In this document: piece after piece, positions 35,697 through 45,900 of the stretch
Numbering within the stretch: position 1 is the stretch's first letter
Layout of the letters: every line of letters starts with the position of its first letter
NCBI RefSeq assembly: GCF_007644045.2
Contig: NZ_VMDW02000066.1
Coordinates: 62,001-126,000, forward strand
Origin: Vogesella urethralis
GTDB lineage: Bacteria; Pseudomonadota; Gammaproteobacteria; Burkholderiales; Chromobacteriaceae
DNA: 64,000 nucleotides
Reading direction: 5' to 3'
Translations under genes and position numbers: made by a program
Notes under the pieces: generated by a model
What the model saw: the letters and a program-made list of their open reading frames with translations, nothing else
What the model was told of the DNA's origin: nothing
Database searches by the model: none

Positions 35697-35872
35697 CACA
35701 TTTCCTGTGTTGTGGTGAGCTAGTGGCTTGATTGGAAAGCAGTTTATATCGGAATGCTGCCGCTGTTGTTCATGGTGACACAAAATTGGAAGGCAAAGTC
35801 ACGATAGGGCAACGCGGGGGGTACGGGCAGTTTTTATAGTGGGGGTCATTCTTTTTCTGCTTGCCGTGTGCC
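35697..35872. promoter_or_regulatory. Divergent control region of the gallate operon and its LysR regulator
   Basis: This 176-base gap separates the divergent regulator and tautomerase genes. A TATAGT at 35835-35840 could be the -10 of the catabolic operon. No good -35 precedes it, as expected for an activator-dependent promoter. A dyad TTGT-N10-ACAA (35766-35783), compatible with a LysR T-N11-A box, and a GTGAC/GTCAC inverted pair (35775-35802) are candidate operator sites. Confidence 0.45.
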
Positions 35873-36946
35873 ATGACCCCCTTCCGTTCTGCCTCCGATT
35901 TGCGTGCCATCCCCTGCGTCTGGATGCGCGGTGGTACGTCCAAAGCGGCGTTTTTTCATGCGGCCGACCTGCCGGCCGACCCGGCCGAGCGCGACCGTGT
36001 GTTGCTGCTGGCGATGGGCGGTGAAGACCGTCGCCAGATCGATGGCATCGGCGGCGGCACGCCGCTGACGACCAAGCTGGCCATCATCTCGCCTGGCAGT
36101 GTCGACGGTGTGGATGTGGACTACCTGTTCGGCCAGGTGGTGGCCGGCGAAAACCGCATCGACTACGCCCCCACGTGCGGCAACATCCTGGCCGCTGTCG
36201 GCCCGTTTGCGCTGGATGCCGGCCTGCTGCCCAGCCTGCCGGGCATGACGCCGGTGCGCATCCGCATGGTGAATACCGGCGGCCTGTGTACCGCCAGCGT
36301 GCCCAGCAGCAATGCGGGGGCGGTGTACCACGGTACGCAGCGCATCAGCGGGGTGCCGGGCACGGCGGCGCCGTTGGCACTGCACTTTACCGGCATTGCC
36401 GGCAGCAGCTGCGGTGCCTTGTACCCCACCGGTGCGGTACGTGACGTCATCGAGGGTGTCGAAGTCAGCTGCGTGGATAACGGCATGCCGGTGGTGGTGC
36501 TGCGTGCGGCCGACCTGGGCATCCGTGGCGATGAAAGCCCGGCCGAGCTGGACGCCAACCTGGCGTTCCGCCAGCGCCTGGAGGCCATCAGGTTGGCCGC
36601 CGGCCCGCGCATGGGGCTGGGCGACGTGCAACGCAAGGTGGTGCCCAAGATGACGCTGGTGTCGGCACCGCGCGACGGCGGCACCATCCACACCCGTACT
36701 TTCATCCCGCACCGCTGCCACGACGCCATCGGCGTGCTGGGTGCGGCCTCGGTCGCCACCGTCTGCGCGCAGCCCGGCTCGGTGTGTGACGGGCTGGCCG
36801 CGCCGGCGGCAGACGGTGCCCTCTCGGTAGAACACCCCACCGGCGAGTTCACCATCCAGCTTACCCCTGGGGACGATGGCGTCCCGGCGGTGGCCTTGCT
36901 GCGCACCGCCCGGGCGCTGTTTCGCGGCGAGGTGCTGATCCCCTGA
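35873..36946 (+). CDS. galD: 4-oxalomesaconate tautomerase (PrpF family)
   Basis: The protein (357 aa) belongs to the PrpF/GalD isomerase family with a double diaminopimelate-epimerase-like fold. Visible parts are the N-terminal VWMRGGTSKAAFFHAADLP, the IDGIGGGTPLTTKLAIIS region and the YAPTCGNILAAVG cysteine loop. In gallate breakdown GalD converts the keto form of 4-oxalomesaconate made by the dioxygenase to the enol form. The neighbouring dioxygenase, hydratase and aldolase support this over a 2-methylaconitate isomerase role. The ATG at 35873 is used; the frame is open a little further upstream only via a TTG. Confidence 0.87.
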   Translation: MTPFRSASDLRAIPCVWMRGGTSKAAFFHAADLPADPAERDRVLLLAMGGEDRRQIDGIGGGTPLTTKLAIISPGSVDGVDVDYLFGQVVAGENRIDYAPTCGNILAAVGPFALDAGLLPSLPGMTPVRIRMVNTGGLCTASVPSSNAGAVYHGTQRISGVPGTAAPLALHFTGIAGSSCGALYPTGAVRDVIEGVEVSCVDNGMPVVVLRAADLGIRGDESPAELDANLAFRQRLEAIRLAAGPRMGLGDVQRKVVPKMTLVSAPRDGGTIHTRTFIPHRCHDAIGVLGAASVATVCAQPGSVCDGLAAPAADGALSVEHPTGEFTIQLTPGDDGVPAVALLRTARALFRGEVLIP

Positions 36947-37033
36947 CACATTTTTCAATGCACCCACAATAAGGGTGCGCCTTGCGAACCGGTCAAAACC
37001 GGTCACAGCACATAAAGAGAGTGGAGAATCAAC

Positions 37034-38356
37034 ATGAGCCAGACAGGCGTCCTGGATGTCCGGGAATTCATCAACGAGCGCAAGATGTCCGGCTACCAAT
37101 GGTGGCTGGTATTGCTGTGTTTCCTCATCGTGGCGGCAGATGGCATGGACGTGGCCATCATGGGCTTTGTGGCACCCAGCATCATTGCCGAGTGGGGCAT
37201 TTCCAAACCGGCCTTCGGCATGGTGATGGGGGCGGCGCCGATCGGCTTGGCGATCGGTGCCTTGCTGGCGGGGTCATCGTCGGACTGGTTCGGCCGCCGC
37301 AAAGTGCTGCTGGCCTCGGTAACCGCGTTCGGTCTGGCTACGCTGGCGACCGCGCACGCCAATAGTCTGCACAGCATGGCCATCCTGCGCTTTGTCACCG
37401 GCCTGGCGCTGGGGGCTGCCATGCCCAACGCCAGTACGCTGATGTCCGAATACGTGCCGGAACGCATCCGCTCCAGCGTGATTGCCGCCATGTTCACCGG
37501 TTTCAACCTTGGCTCGGCGGCTATCGGTTTTGCCGCGGCCTACATCACGCCGCGCTACGGCTGGCAGGCAGTGCTGACCTTTGGCGGCACCATGCCCTTG
37601 CTGCTGCTGCCACTGCTGTACTTTTACCTGCCCGAATCGGCGCGTTACCTGGTAGTGCGCCAGGCGCCGGCCGAGCGTATCCGCAGCGTACTGGCCCGCG
37701 TTTGCCGCGAGAACCTGGACCGCTGGCAGAGCTTTGTACTGAATGAAGGCCCGGTAGCCGCCAAGCAACCGCTGGGTGTGCTGTTTTCCAAGGGGTACAG
37801 CCTGCGTACCGTCAGCCTGTGGCTCACCTATTTCATGGGCCTGCTGGTGATTTACCTGTCCACCAGCTGGCTGCCTACCATGATGAAAGACGCCGGCCTC
37901 AGCATTGACCGTGCTTCCATGCTGACCGCCATGTTCCAGCTGGGGGGCACCGTGGGTGGCCTGCTGGTGGGCCTGGCCATGGACCGCATCGGCGCGGGCC
38001 GTGCCATCAGCTTGTCTTACCTGATGGGGGCCGTTGCGCTGGTGGTACTGGCTATCAGCGGCCTGACGTCGGAATGGATTGTGCTGGTGATCCTGCTTAC
38101 CGGCTTCTGCCTCAGCGGCGCCCAGACCGGCCTTAACGCGTATGCCCCGGGCTGCTACCCCACCATGGCGCGTGCTACCGGCGTGAGCTGGATGCTGGGG
38201 GTTGGCCGCCTGGGCAGCATTCTGGGTTCGTCCATCGGCGGCTTCCTGCTCAGCACCGGCTGGGGCTTCCAGGCCATTTTCCTGACACTGGCGATTCCGG
38301 CCGCCATCGCCGCCCTGGCCATCCTGGGTAGCCGCAGCCGAGACGCCGCACACTGA
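37034..38356 (+). CDS. galT: MFS aromatic-acid transporter, probable gallate permease
   Basis: The protein (440 aa) is a 12-helix major-facilitator transporter of the aromatic acid:H+ symporter (AAHS) group. Markers are VAADGMDVAIMGFVAPSI in helix 1, GSSSDWFGRRKVLLASV between helices 2 and 3, and LPESARYLVVR after helix 6. Relatives include PcaK, BenK and the Pseudomonas gallate transporter GalT. Its place between the tautomerase and gallate dioxygenase genes makes gallate the likely substrate. GTGGAG precedes the ATG. Confidence 0.88.
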   Translation: MSQTGVLDVREFINERKMSGYQWWLVLLCFLIVAADGMDVAIMGFVAPSIIAEWGISKPAFGMVMGAAPIGLAIGALLAGSSSDWFGRRKVLLASVTAFGLATLATAHANSLHSMAILRFVTGLALGAAMPNASTLMSEYVPERIRSSVIAAMFTGFNLGSAAIGFAAAYITPRYGWQAVLTFGGTMPLLLLPLLYFYLPESARYLVVRQAPAERIRSVLARVCRENLDRWQSFVLNEGPVAAKQPLGVLFSKGYSLRTVSLWLTYFMGLLVIYLSTSWLPTMMKDAGLSIDRASMLTAMFQLGGTVGGLLVGLAMDRIGAGRAISLSYLMGAVALVVLAISGLTSEWIVLVILLTGFCLSGAQTGLNAYAPGCYPTMARATGVSWMLGVGRLGSILGSSIGGFLLSTGWGFQAIFLTLAIPAAIAALAILGSRSRDAAH

Positions 38357-38416
38357 ACCACCTGCCATCCCCTGGCTACGGCGGCCGCCGGCCGCCTCTA
38401 CGGAGACCCTTGCATC

Positions 38417-39709
38417 ATGGCAACCATCATTGGCGGTATCGCCTGCTCGCATACGCCCACCATCGGCTTCGCAGTCGACCGCAACAAACAGGACGACCCG
38501 GTCTGGGCGCCGATCTTTGAAGCCTTTGGCCCGGTAAAAACCTGGCTGGCGGAGAAAAAGCCTGACGTGCTGTTCATGATCTACAACGATCACGTTACCT
38601 CGTTCTTCTTCGACCATTACTCGGCGTTTACCCTCGGCGTAGACAGCCAGTACGCGGTGGCGGATGAGGGCGGTGGCCCGCGCAACTTGCCACCGGTCAC
38701 CGGCCATGCCGCATTGGCGCAGCACGTCGGCGCCAGCCTGATGGCGGCCGAGTTCGACATGTCGTTCTTCCAGGACAAGGCGCTGGACCACGGCTGCCTG
38801 TCGCCGCTGTCCATGCTCAACCGCAGCGACAACGCCTGGGATACCCCCATCGTGCCGCTGGCGGTGGGTGTGCTGCAGTTCCCGGTGCCGTCGGCCGCGC
38901 GCTGCTACAAGCTGGGCAAGGCGCTGCGTGACGCTATCGAGAGCTACCCGGCCGACCTGAAAGTGGCGATTGTGGCCACTGGCGGCCTGTCGCACCAGGT
39001 GCACGGCGCACGCTGCGGCTTCAACAATACCGAGTGGGACCTGCAGTTCCTCGAGCTGTTCGAGAAAGACCCGCAGGCGCTCACCCGTCTGACGCTGGCC
39101 GATTACGCCGAGCTGGGCGGCATGGAAGGTGCCGAGGTGATCATGTGGCTGATCATGCGCGGTGCGCTGTCGGCTCAGGTGAAGAAGATCCACCAGACTT
39201 ACTACCTGCCGTCGATGACCGGCATTGCCACCGCCATCTACGAAAACGCCGACGTGGCGCTGCCCAAGGCGCGCACGGCCGACCTGCGCCACGCCATGGA
39301 ACGCGAGCTGGCCGGCGCCGAAAACCTGGCCGGCACCCACCCGTTCACGCTGGCGGTTAGCCACCGTGCCTACCGCCTCAACCGCTACCTGCACGACATG
39401 ATCTACCCGGCGCACCGCGAGCGCTTCTTGGCCGAGCCGGAGGCCTCGTTCGACGCCGCCGGCCTCAGCGAGGAGGAGCGCAACCTGCTGCGCCAGCGCG
39501 ACTGGGACGGTTTGATCCGCTACGGCTGCATCTTCTTCGGCCTGGAAAAACTGGGCGCCGTGGTGGGCGTATCCAACCTGCACATCTACGCCGCCATGCG
39601 CGGCCAGACCCTGGAAGCCTTCCAGGCCACCCGTAACGCCCCCAATGCCCTGTACTCGGTGACCGGCAAGCAGGGCGGCGGCGAGGGCTGGGATAAGCAA
39701 CAAAACTGA
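38417..39709 (+). CDS. galA: Gallate dioxygenase (GalA/DesB-type extradiol ring cleavage)
   Basis: The protein (430 aa) is a class III (LigAB-type) extradiol dioxygenase in which a LigB-like catalytic domain (about 1-280) is fused to a LigA-like domain (about 300-420), as in GalA and DesB. Probable Fe(II) ligands are His12 (GGIACSHTPTIG), His59 (MIYNDHVTSFF) and a Glu at 237 or 240 (GMEGAEVIMW). His125 and His193 (GGLSHQVHG) are likely catalytic. The first two positions agree with the DesB numbering I recall. The enzyme opens the gallate ring with O2 to give 4-oxalomesaconate. Protocatechuate 4,5-dioxygenase is the alternative, but the fused size and the neighbours favour gallate. Confidence 0.9.
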   Translation: MATIIGGIACSHTPTIGFAVDRNKQDDPVWAPIFEAFGPVKTWLAEKKPDVLFMIYNDHVTSFFFDHYSAFTLGVDSQYAVADEGGGPRNLPPVTGHAALAQHVGASLMAAEFDMSFFQDKALDHGCLSPLSMLNRSDNAWDTPIVPLAVGVLQFPVPSAARCYKLGKALRDAIESYPADLKVAIVATGGLSHQVHGARCGFNNTEWDLQFLELFEKDPQALTRLTLADYAELGGMEGAEVIMWLIMRGALSAQVKKIHQTYYLPSMTGIATAIYENADVALPKARTADLRHAMERELAGAENLAGTHPFTLAVSHRAYRLNRYLHDMIYPAHRERFLAEPEASFDAAGLSEEERNLLRQRDWDGLIRYGCIFFGLEKLGAVVGVSNLHIYAAMRGQTLEAFQATRNAPNALYSVTGKQGGGEGWDKQQN

Positions 39710-39725
39710 GCCACAGGCAAGCATC

Positions 39726-40751
39726 ATGATCATCGACATTCACGGCCACTACACCACGGCCCCCAAAGCGCTGGAAGACTGGCGCAAGCGCCAGATCGAC
39801 AATCTGGCCACCCCGGCGCTGGGCCCCAAGCCCAGCGAGCTGAAAATCAGCGACGACGAACTGCGCGACAGTATCGAGCAGAACCAGCTGCGCCTGATGA
39901 AGCAGCGCGGTGCCGACCTGACCATCTTCAGCCCGCGTGCCAGCTTCATGGCGCACCACATTGGCGACTACAACACCAGTGCCACCTGGGCGGCCATCTG
40001 CAACGAGCTGTGCTACCGCGTCAGCCAGCTGTTTCCCGATCATTTTGTCGGCGCGGCCATGCTGCCGCAAAGCCCGGGCGTTGACCCGGCAACCTGCCTG
40101 CGCGAGATCGAACAGTGCGTGAAAGAGTACGGCTTTGTCGGCATCAACCTGAACCCCGACCCGTCCGGCGGCCACTGGACCAGCCCGCCGCTGTCCGACC
40201 GCCACTGGTACCCGGTTTACGAAAAGATGGTGGAGCTCGACATTCCGGCCATGATCCACGTGTCCACCAGCTGCAACTGCGCCTTCCATACCACCGGCGC
40301 CCACTATCTGAACGCGGATACCACCGCCTTCATGCAGTGCCTCACCTCCGACCTGTTCCGCGACTTCCCGACGCTGAAGTTCGTCATTCCGCACGGTGGC
40401 GGCGCGGTGCCGTACCACTGGGGCCGCTTCCGTGGCCTGGCGCAGGAGCTGAAAAAGCCGCTACTGGGCGAGCACCTGCTGAACAACATTTTCTTTGACA
40501 CCTGCGTTTACCACCAGCCCGGCATCGACCTGCTGACCCGTGTCATCCCGGTAGAAAACGTGCTGTTTGCTTCCGAGATGATCGGCGCCGTGCGCGGTAT
40601 CGACCCGGAGACCGGCCACTACTACGACGACACCAAGCGTTACATCGATGCGGCCAACCTGACTGCAGAAGAACGCCACCTGATTTACGAAGGCAACGCC
40701 CGCCGCGTCTACCCGCGTCTGGACGCCGCGCTGAAGGCCAAGGGCAAGTAA
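39726..40751 (+). CDS. ligJ: 4-oxalomesaconate hydratase, LigJ type
   Basis: The protein (341 aa, the length of Sphingobium LigJ as I recall it) is a member of the amidohydrolase superfamily. It starts MIIDIHGHYTTAPKALEDWR with the metal-binding HxH, and also has MIHVSTSCNC and KFVIPHGGGAVPYHWGR. It hydrates 4-oxalomesaconate to 4-carboxy-4-hydroxy-2-oxoadipate. Pseudomonas gal clusters use an unrelated hydratase (GalB), so this cluster combines a GalD-type tautomerase with a LigJ-type hydratase. It lies 16 bases after the dioxygenase gene. Confidence 0.88.
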   Translation: MIIDIHGHYTTAPKALEDWRKRQIDNLATPALGPKPSELKISDDELRDSIEQNQLRLMKQRGADLTIFSPRASFMAHHIGDYNTSATWAAICNELCYRVSQLFPDHFVGAAMLPQSPGVDPATCLREIEQCVKEYGFVGINLNPDPSGGHWTSPPLSDRHWYPVYEKMVELDIPAMIHVSTSCNCAFHTTGAHYLNADTTAFMQCLTSDLFRDFPTLKFVIPHGGGAVPYHWGRFRGLAQELKKPLLGEHLLNNIFFDTCVYHQPGIDLLTRVIPVENVLFASEMIGAVRGIDPETGHYYDDTKRYIDAANLTAEERHLIYEGNARRVYPRLDAALKAKGK

Positions 40752-40761
40752 GGAGCACACC

Positions 40762-41454
40762 ATGAGCACACTGAACCAGCTGGGCGTCGTCAAACGCCGT
40801 ATCGAACGTGCCGACCCGGCGGCCGTGGCGCACCTGTCGCGCTTTGGCGTGGCCACCATTCACGAAGCGATGGGCCGGGTAGGGTTGCTGCAGCCCCATA
40901 TCCGCCCGGTGTTCAAGGGCGCCCGTTGCTGCGGCACCGCCGTCACCGTGCTGCTGCAACCTGGCGACAACTGGATGATGCACGTCGCCGCCGAACAGCT
41001 GCAGCCGGGCGACGTGGTCGTTGCAGCCTGCACCGCCGACAACAGCGACGGCTTCTTCGGCGACCTGCTGGCCACCAGCTTCCAGGCGCGCGGCGCACAG
41101 GGCCTGATCATCGATGGCGGCGTGCGCGACGTGGACGAGCTGGAAAAAATGGGCTTCCCGGTGTTCAGCAAGGCCATCAGCGCCAAGGGCACCATCAAGG
41201 CCACGCCGGGTTCGGTGAACATTCCGGTGATCTGCGCCGGCGCGCTGGTCAACCCCGGTGACGTGGTGATTGCCGATACCGACGGTGTGGTAGTGGTGCC
41301 GGCCGCCATGGCGCAGCAGGTAGCCGACGCCGCCCAGGCGCGCGAGGACAACGAAACCGCCAAGCGTGCGCAGTTGGCCACCGGGGTGCTGGGGCTGGAC
41401 ATGTACCAGATGCGCGAACCGTTGGCCGCCGCCGGCCTGCGCTACATCGACTGA
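40762..41454 (+). CDS. ligK: 4-carboxy-4-hydroxy-2-oxoadipate aldolase
   Basis: The protein (230 aa) belongs to the RraA-like/HMG-CHA aldolase family, cytoplasmic metal-dependent class II aldolases. Typical segments are FGVATIHEAMGRVGLLQPHI, the substrate loop GDLLATSFQARGAQGLIIDG, and GGVRDVDELEKMGFPVF with the conserved Arg-Asp. It splits CHA into pyruvate and oxaloacetate, the last step of gallate breakdown. AAGGAG precedes the ATG, 10 bases after ligJ. Confidence 0.9.
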   Translation: MSTLNQLGVVKRRIERADPAAVAHLSRFGVATIHEAMGRVGLLQPHIRPVFKGARCCGTAVTVLLQPGDNWMMHVAAEQLQPGDVVVAACTADNSDGFFGDLLATSFQARGAQGLIIDGGVRDVDELEKMGFPVFSKAISAKGTIKATPGSVNIPVICAGALVNPGDVVIADTDGVVVVPAAMAQQVADAAQAREDNETAKRAQLATGVLGLDMYQMREPLAAAGLRYID

Positions 41455-41762
41455 GTGTTGTTACCGGCTGGCGGCCGGGTCGGCTTGGCGAGCAGGCATG
41501 TGTCCGTTAACCCGACCCGGCCCCTAGCCACCTTTTGCTATTCCCTCCCATTCGACACAGGCGTGAGCTTGTGTCTTTTTTTGCTGATGCGTGGCGTGGT
41601 ACGCCGTGTATCGGCTACGTAGCAGCCAATGCGAAGAATTCGCAAATGTTAATAATTGAACGCTGCGGTCTGGTTATTTTTTCGATAAATTGTTACCTAC
41701 GTGACTTTTTCATCTGTAAGCAAATAACGCCAGAAACGCCGCATTCATACCGGAAGCTTGCC
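41455..41762. other. Intergenic region between the gallate operon and the RND pump
   Basis: The first part has a GC-rich dyad (GGCCGGGTC ... GACCCGGCC) and then a terminator at 41554-41582. The second half (about 41640-41760) is AT-rich and probably carries the promoter of the pump genes, but I cannot pick a convincing -35/-10 pair. No gene is visible and no local regulator gene accompanies the pump. Confidence 0.5.
41554..41582 (+). terminator. Rho-independent terminator of the gallate operon
   Basis: An 8-bp stem (GACACAGG / CTTGTGTC, one G-U pair) with a 6-base loop is followed by seven T residues. It lies 100 bases after ligK. Confidence 0.85.
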
Positions 41763-42935
41763 ATGCCCATTTCCTCCCGACACTCGGCCCGCCGTGCCGT
41801 ACTCGCCCTGACCGTGGCGGTCGCACTCAGCAGTTGCGGCCAACCCGACGCTGCCCAGGGCGGCGCCCCCGCCAATCTGCCCGCCAGCGTGGCCTACCTG
41901 ACCCTGCAGGGGCAGGACACCACGCTGAGCAAAGAGCTGCCAGCCCGCGTGAGCGCGCTGACGGTAGCTGATATCCGCCCGCAGGTGACCGGCCTGATCC
42001 AGAAACGCCTGTTTGCCGAAGGCAGCCAGGTGCAGGCCGGCCAGCTGCTGTACCAGATCAACCCCGATAGCTACCAGGCGGCGTACGACACCGCCGCCGC
42101 CGCGCTGGCCAAGGCTGAGGCGGCCCAGGTGGCCGCCGAGCAGAAAGCCCGCCGCTACGCCGAGCTGGTGAAGATCAAGGCGGTGAGCGAGCAGGACGAA
42201 GAAGACGCCCGTGCCACGCTGCAGCAAGCCCGCGCTACCACCCAGGCCGCGCGCGCCGACCTCAACACCGCGCGCATCAACCTGGTGCATACCCGCATTA
42301 CCGCACCGGTTAGCGGCCGCATCGGCAAATCGCTGGTGACCGAGGGCGCCCTGGTCACCGCCAACCAGACCACGGCACTGGCCACCGTGCAGCAGCTGTC
42401 CACCGTGTACGTGGACATGACGCAAAGCAGCACCGAGCTGCTGCGCCTGCGCCGCGACTTTGCCAGCGGCAAGCTGCAGGACGGCACGGCCAGCGTGCAG
42501 CTGGTGCTGGAAGACGGCAGCGTGTACCCGCAGCCGGGCAAGCTGGCGTTTTCCGACGTGACGGTGGATAGCAGCACCGGCATGGTGTTGCTGCGCGCCA
42601 CCGTGGCCAACCCGCAGGGCGAGCTGTTGCCGGGCATGTTCGTGCGCGCCCGGCTGAGCCAGGGCGTGCGGCGCAACGCCATCCTGGTGCCGCAGGCGGC
42701 GGTATCGCGCAACCAGAAGGGCGAGCCCACCGTGTTGCTGGTGGGGCAGGACGGCAAGGCGCAGCTGCGGGTGATCCGCACCAGCCAGACCGTTGGCGCC
42801 AACTGGCTGGTGGACGACGGCCTGAAGATCGGCGACCGCGTGATCGTGGAAGGCCTGCAAAAAGCGCAGGACGGCAAACCGGTGAAAGCGGTGCCGTTGG
42901 CCGCCGGCAAGCCGGCCGCGTCGGCGGCAGGTTAA
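41763..42935 (+). CDS. RND efflux periplasmic adaptor lipoprotein (AcrA/MexA-like)
   Basis: The protein (390 aa) is the membrane-fusion subunit of a tripartite RND pump. It starts at the ATG 41763 with a lipoprotein signal (VAVALSSCGQ). It has the lipoyl half motifs (IRPQVTGLIQKRLFAEGSQV and the return ITAPVSGRIGKSLVTEGALV), a coiled-coil hairpin rich in Ala/Gln/Glu between them, and a beta-barrel domain. It precedes the transporter gene by 9 bases. Confidence 0.93.
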   Translation: MPISSRHSARRAVLALTVAVALSSCGQPDAAQGGAPANLPASVAYLTLQGQDTTLSKELPARVSALTVADIRPQVTGLIQKRLFAEGSQVQAGQLLYQINPDSYQAAYDTAAAALAKAEAAQVAAEQKARRYAELVKIKAVSEQDEEDARATLQQARATTQAARADLNTARINLVHTRITAPVSGRIGKSLVTEGALVTANQTTALATVQQLSTVYVDMTQSSTELLRLRRDFASGKLQDGTASVQLVLEDGSVYPQPGKLAFSDVTVDSSTGMVLLRATVANPQGELLPGMFVRARLSQGVRRNAILVPQAAVSRNQKGEPTVLLVGQDGKAQLRVIRTSQTVGANWLVDDGLKIGDRVIVEGLQKAQDGKPVKAVPLAAGKPAASAAG

Positions 42936-42944
42936 GGGGGCAGC

Positions 42945-45900
42945 ATGTCGAAATTCTTTATTGACCGGCCCATTTTTGCCTGGGTGATCGCCATCGTGAT
43001 CATGCTGGCCGGGGTGTTGTCCATCCTGCGTCTGCCGGTGGCACAGTACCCCACCATTGCGCCGCCGCAAGTGGCGATCAACGCCACCTACCCGGGGGCG
43101 TCTGCCAAGACGGTGGAAGACTCGGTGACGCAGATCATCGAGCAGAAGATGCAGGGCATCGATAACCTCACCTATATGTCGTCCAGCAGCGACGACAACG
43201 GCGGGGCCACCATCACGCTGACTTTCAACGCCGGCACCAACCCGGATATCGCCCAGGTGCAGGTGCAGAACAAGCTGCAGTCGGCGCTGTCGTCGCTGCC
43301 TTCGGCGGTGCAGGAGCAGGGCGTGACGGTCACCAAGTCGGCGCGCAACTTCCTGATGGTGGTGGGCTTCGTGTCGGAAGACGGCAGCATGAACGCCACC
43401 GACATCAGCGACTACGTGTCCACCAACCTGCAGGACACGCTCAGCCGTGTCAGCGGCGTGGGCGAGGTCACGCTGTTCGGCTCCAAGTACGCGATGCGCA
43501 TCTGGCTGGACCCGAACAAGCTCAATAGCTACCAGCTCACCACGTCGGACGTCAGCAGCGCCATTTCGGACCAGAACACCCAGGTGTCGGCCGGCCAGCT
43601 GGGCGGCTTGCCTGCAGCGCCGGGCCAGCAGCTGAACGCCACCATCGTGGCGCAAACGCGACTGTCGTCGCCGGAAGCGTTTGGCAAGATCCTGCTGAAG
43701 GTGAACGCCGACGGTTCGCGCGTGCTGCTGCGCGACGTGGCCCGTATCGAGCTGGGCGCCGAAAGCTACCGCACGCAGTCCAGTTTCAACGGCAAGCCGT
43801 CGGCCGGTATCGCCATCAAGCTGGCCAGCGGCGCCAACGCGCTGGACACCGCCGAGGCGGTGCGCGCCAAGGTGGCCGAGATGTCGGGTTTCTTTCCCAA
43901 AGGCCTGAAGGTGGTGTACCCGTACGACACCACCCCCTTCGTGAAGATTTCGATCGAAGAAGTGGTGAAAACGCTGGCCGAGGCGGTGGTGCTGGTGTTT
44001 GTGGTGATGTACGTGTTCCTGCAGAACTTCCGCGCCACGCTGATCCCCACCATCGCGGTACCGGTGGTGCTGCTGGGCACCTTTGGCGTGATGGCGGCGC
44101 TGGGCTTCAGCATCAACACGCTCACCATGTTCGGCATGGTGCTGGCCATCGGCTTGCTGGTGGACGATGCCATTGTGGTGGTGGAAAACGTGGAGCGGGT
44201 GATGAACGAGGAGGGCCTGCCGCCGCGCGAGGCCACCCGCAAATCGATGGGCCAGATCACCGGGGCGCTGATCGGCATTGCGCTGGTACTGGCGGCGGTC
44301 TTTGTGCCGATGGCCTTCTTTGGCGGCTCTACCGGCGTGATCTACCGCCAGTTCTCGGTAACCGTGGTGTCGTCGATGGTGCTGTCGGTGCTGGTGGCGA
44401 TGATCCTCACCCCGGCGCTGTGCGCCACGCTGCTCAAACCGGTCAGCAAGGGCCACGGTCACGGCCACGAGTACACCGGCTTCTTTGGCTGGTTCAACCG
44501 CAGCTTCGACCGCAGCAGCGAGCACTATCAGGGCATGGTTGGCCGCATCCTGCGCCGTAGCGGCCGTGCCATGGTGGTGTACCTGGCCATTATTGCCGCC
44601 ATGAGCGTGCTGTTCCTGCGCTTGCCTACCGCCTTCCTGCCGGACGAAGACCAGGGTGTGCTGTTTACCTCCATCCAGCTGCCGTCCGGCGCCACCAAGG
44701 AACGCACCGACGCGGTACTGGACAAGGTGCGCGAGCATTACCTGAAAGACCCGGCGGTGAAGTCGCTGTTCACCGTGTCCGGCTTCAGCTTTGCCGGTAG
44801 CGGCCAGAACATGGGTATCGGCTTTGTGCAGCTGAAACCGTGGAGCGAGCGCACGCGTGGCGACCTCAGCGTCAAAGCGGTGCTGGGCCGTGCGATGAAG
44901 ACCTTCGGCCAGTGGCGCGAGGCCAGTGTGTTTGCCTTTGCCCCGCCGGCGGTGATGGAGCTGGGCAACGCCAGCGGCTTCAACCTGCAGCTGGTAGACC
45001 GCAGCGGCGTGGGCCACGAGGCGCTGGTGGCGGCGCGCGGCCAACTGCTGGGCATGGCAGCGCAAAGCAAGCTGTTGAGCGGCGTGCGCCCCAACGGCCA
45101 GAGCGATGCGCCGCAGTACCAGCTGGACATCGACCATGAAAAAGCCAACGCGCTGGGCATTGCCGACAGCGACATCAACAACACGCTCAGCACCGCGTGG
45201 GGCTCGCGCTACGTCAACGACTTTGTCGACCGTGGCCGCATCAAGAAGGTGTACCTGCAAGCCGATGCCCCGTACCGCATGGCGCCGGAAGACCTGAACA
45301 AATGGTTCGTGCGCAACAGCAGCGGCAGCATGGTGCCGTTCTCCGCCTTTGCCACCTCGCACTGGACCTACGGCTCGCCCAAGCTGGAGCGCTACAACGG
45401 CCAGTCGTCGCTGGAAATCCAGGGTTCGCCCGCAGCCGGGGTGAGTACCGGCCAGGCGATGGCCGAGATGGAACGCCTGGCGGCGCGCCTGCCGGCCGGT
45501 ATCGGTTACGAGTGGACCGGCCTGTCGTACGAAGAGCGCTTGTCCGGCTCGCAGGCGCCGATGCTGTACGCCATCTCGCTGCTGATCGTGTTCCTGTCGC
45601 TGGCGGCGCTGTACGAAAGCTGGTCGGTACCATTTGCCGTGATGATGGTGGTGCCGCTGGGAGTGATCGGCGCCTTGCTGGCCGCCGGCATGCGCGGGCT
45701 GTCCAACGACGTGTACTTCCAGGTGGGCCTGCTGGCCACCATCGGTTTGTCGGCCAAGAACGCCATCCTGATCGTGGAATTTGCCAAGGAGCTGCAAGAG
45801 CAGGGCATGGAGCTGGTGGCCGCCACGCTGGAGGCGGTGCGCATGCGTTTGCGCCCGATTTTGATGACCTCGCTGGCCTTCATCCTCGGCATCCTGCCGC

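Noticed and set aside
37274..39739. Minus-strand open frame of 821 codons opposite the MFS and gallate dioxygenase genes
   Set aside because: It is a shadow of two well-supported plus-strand genes.
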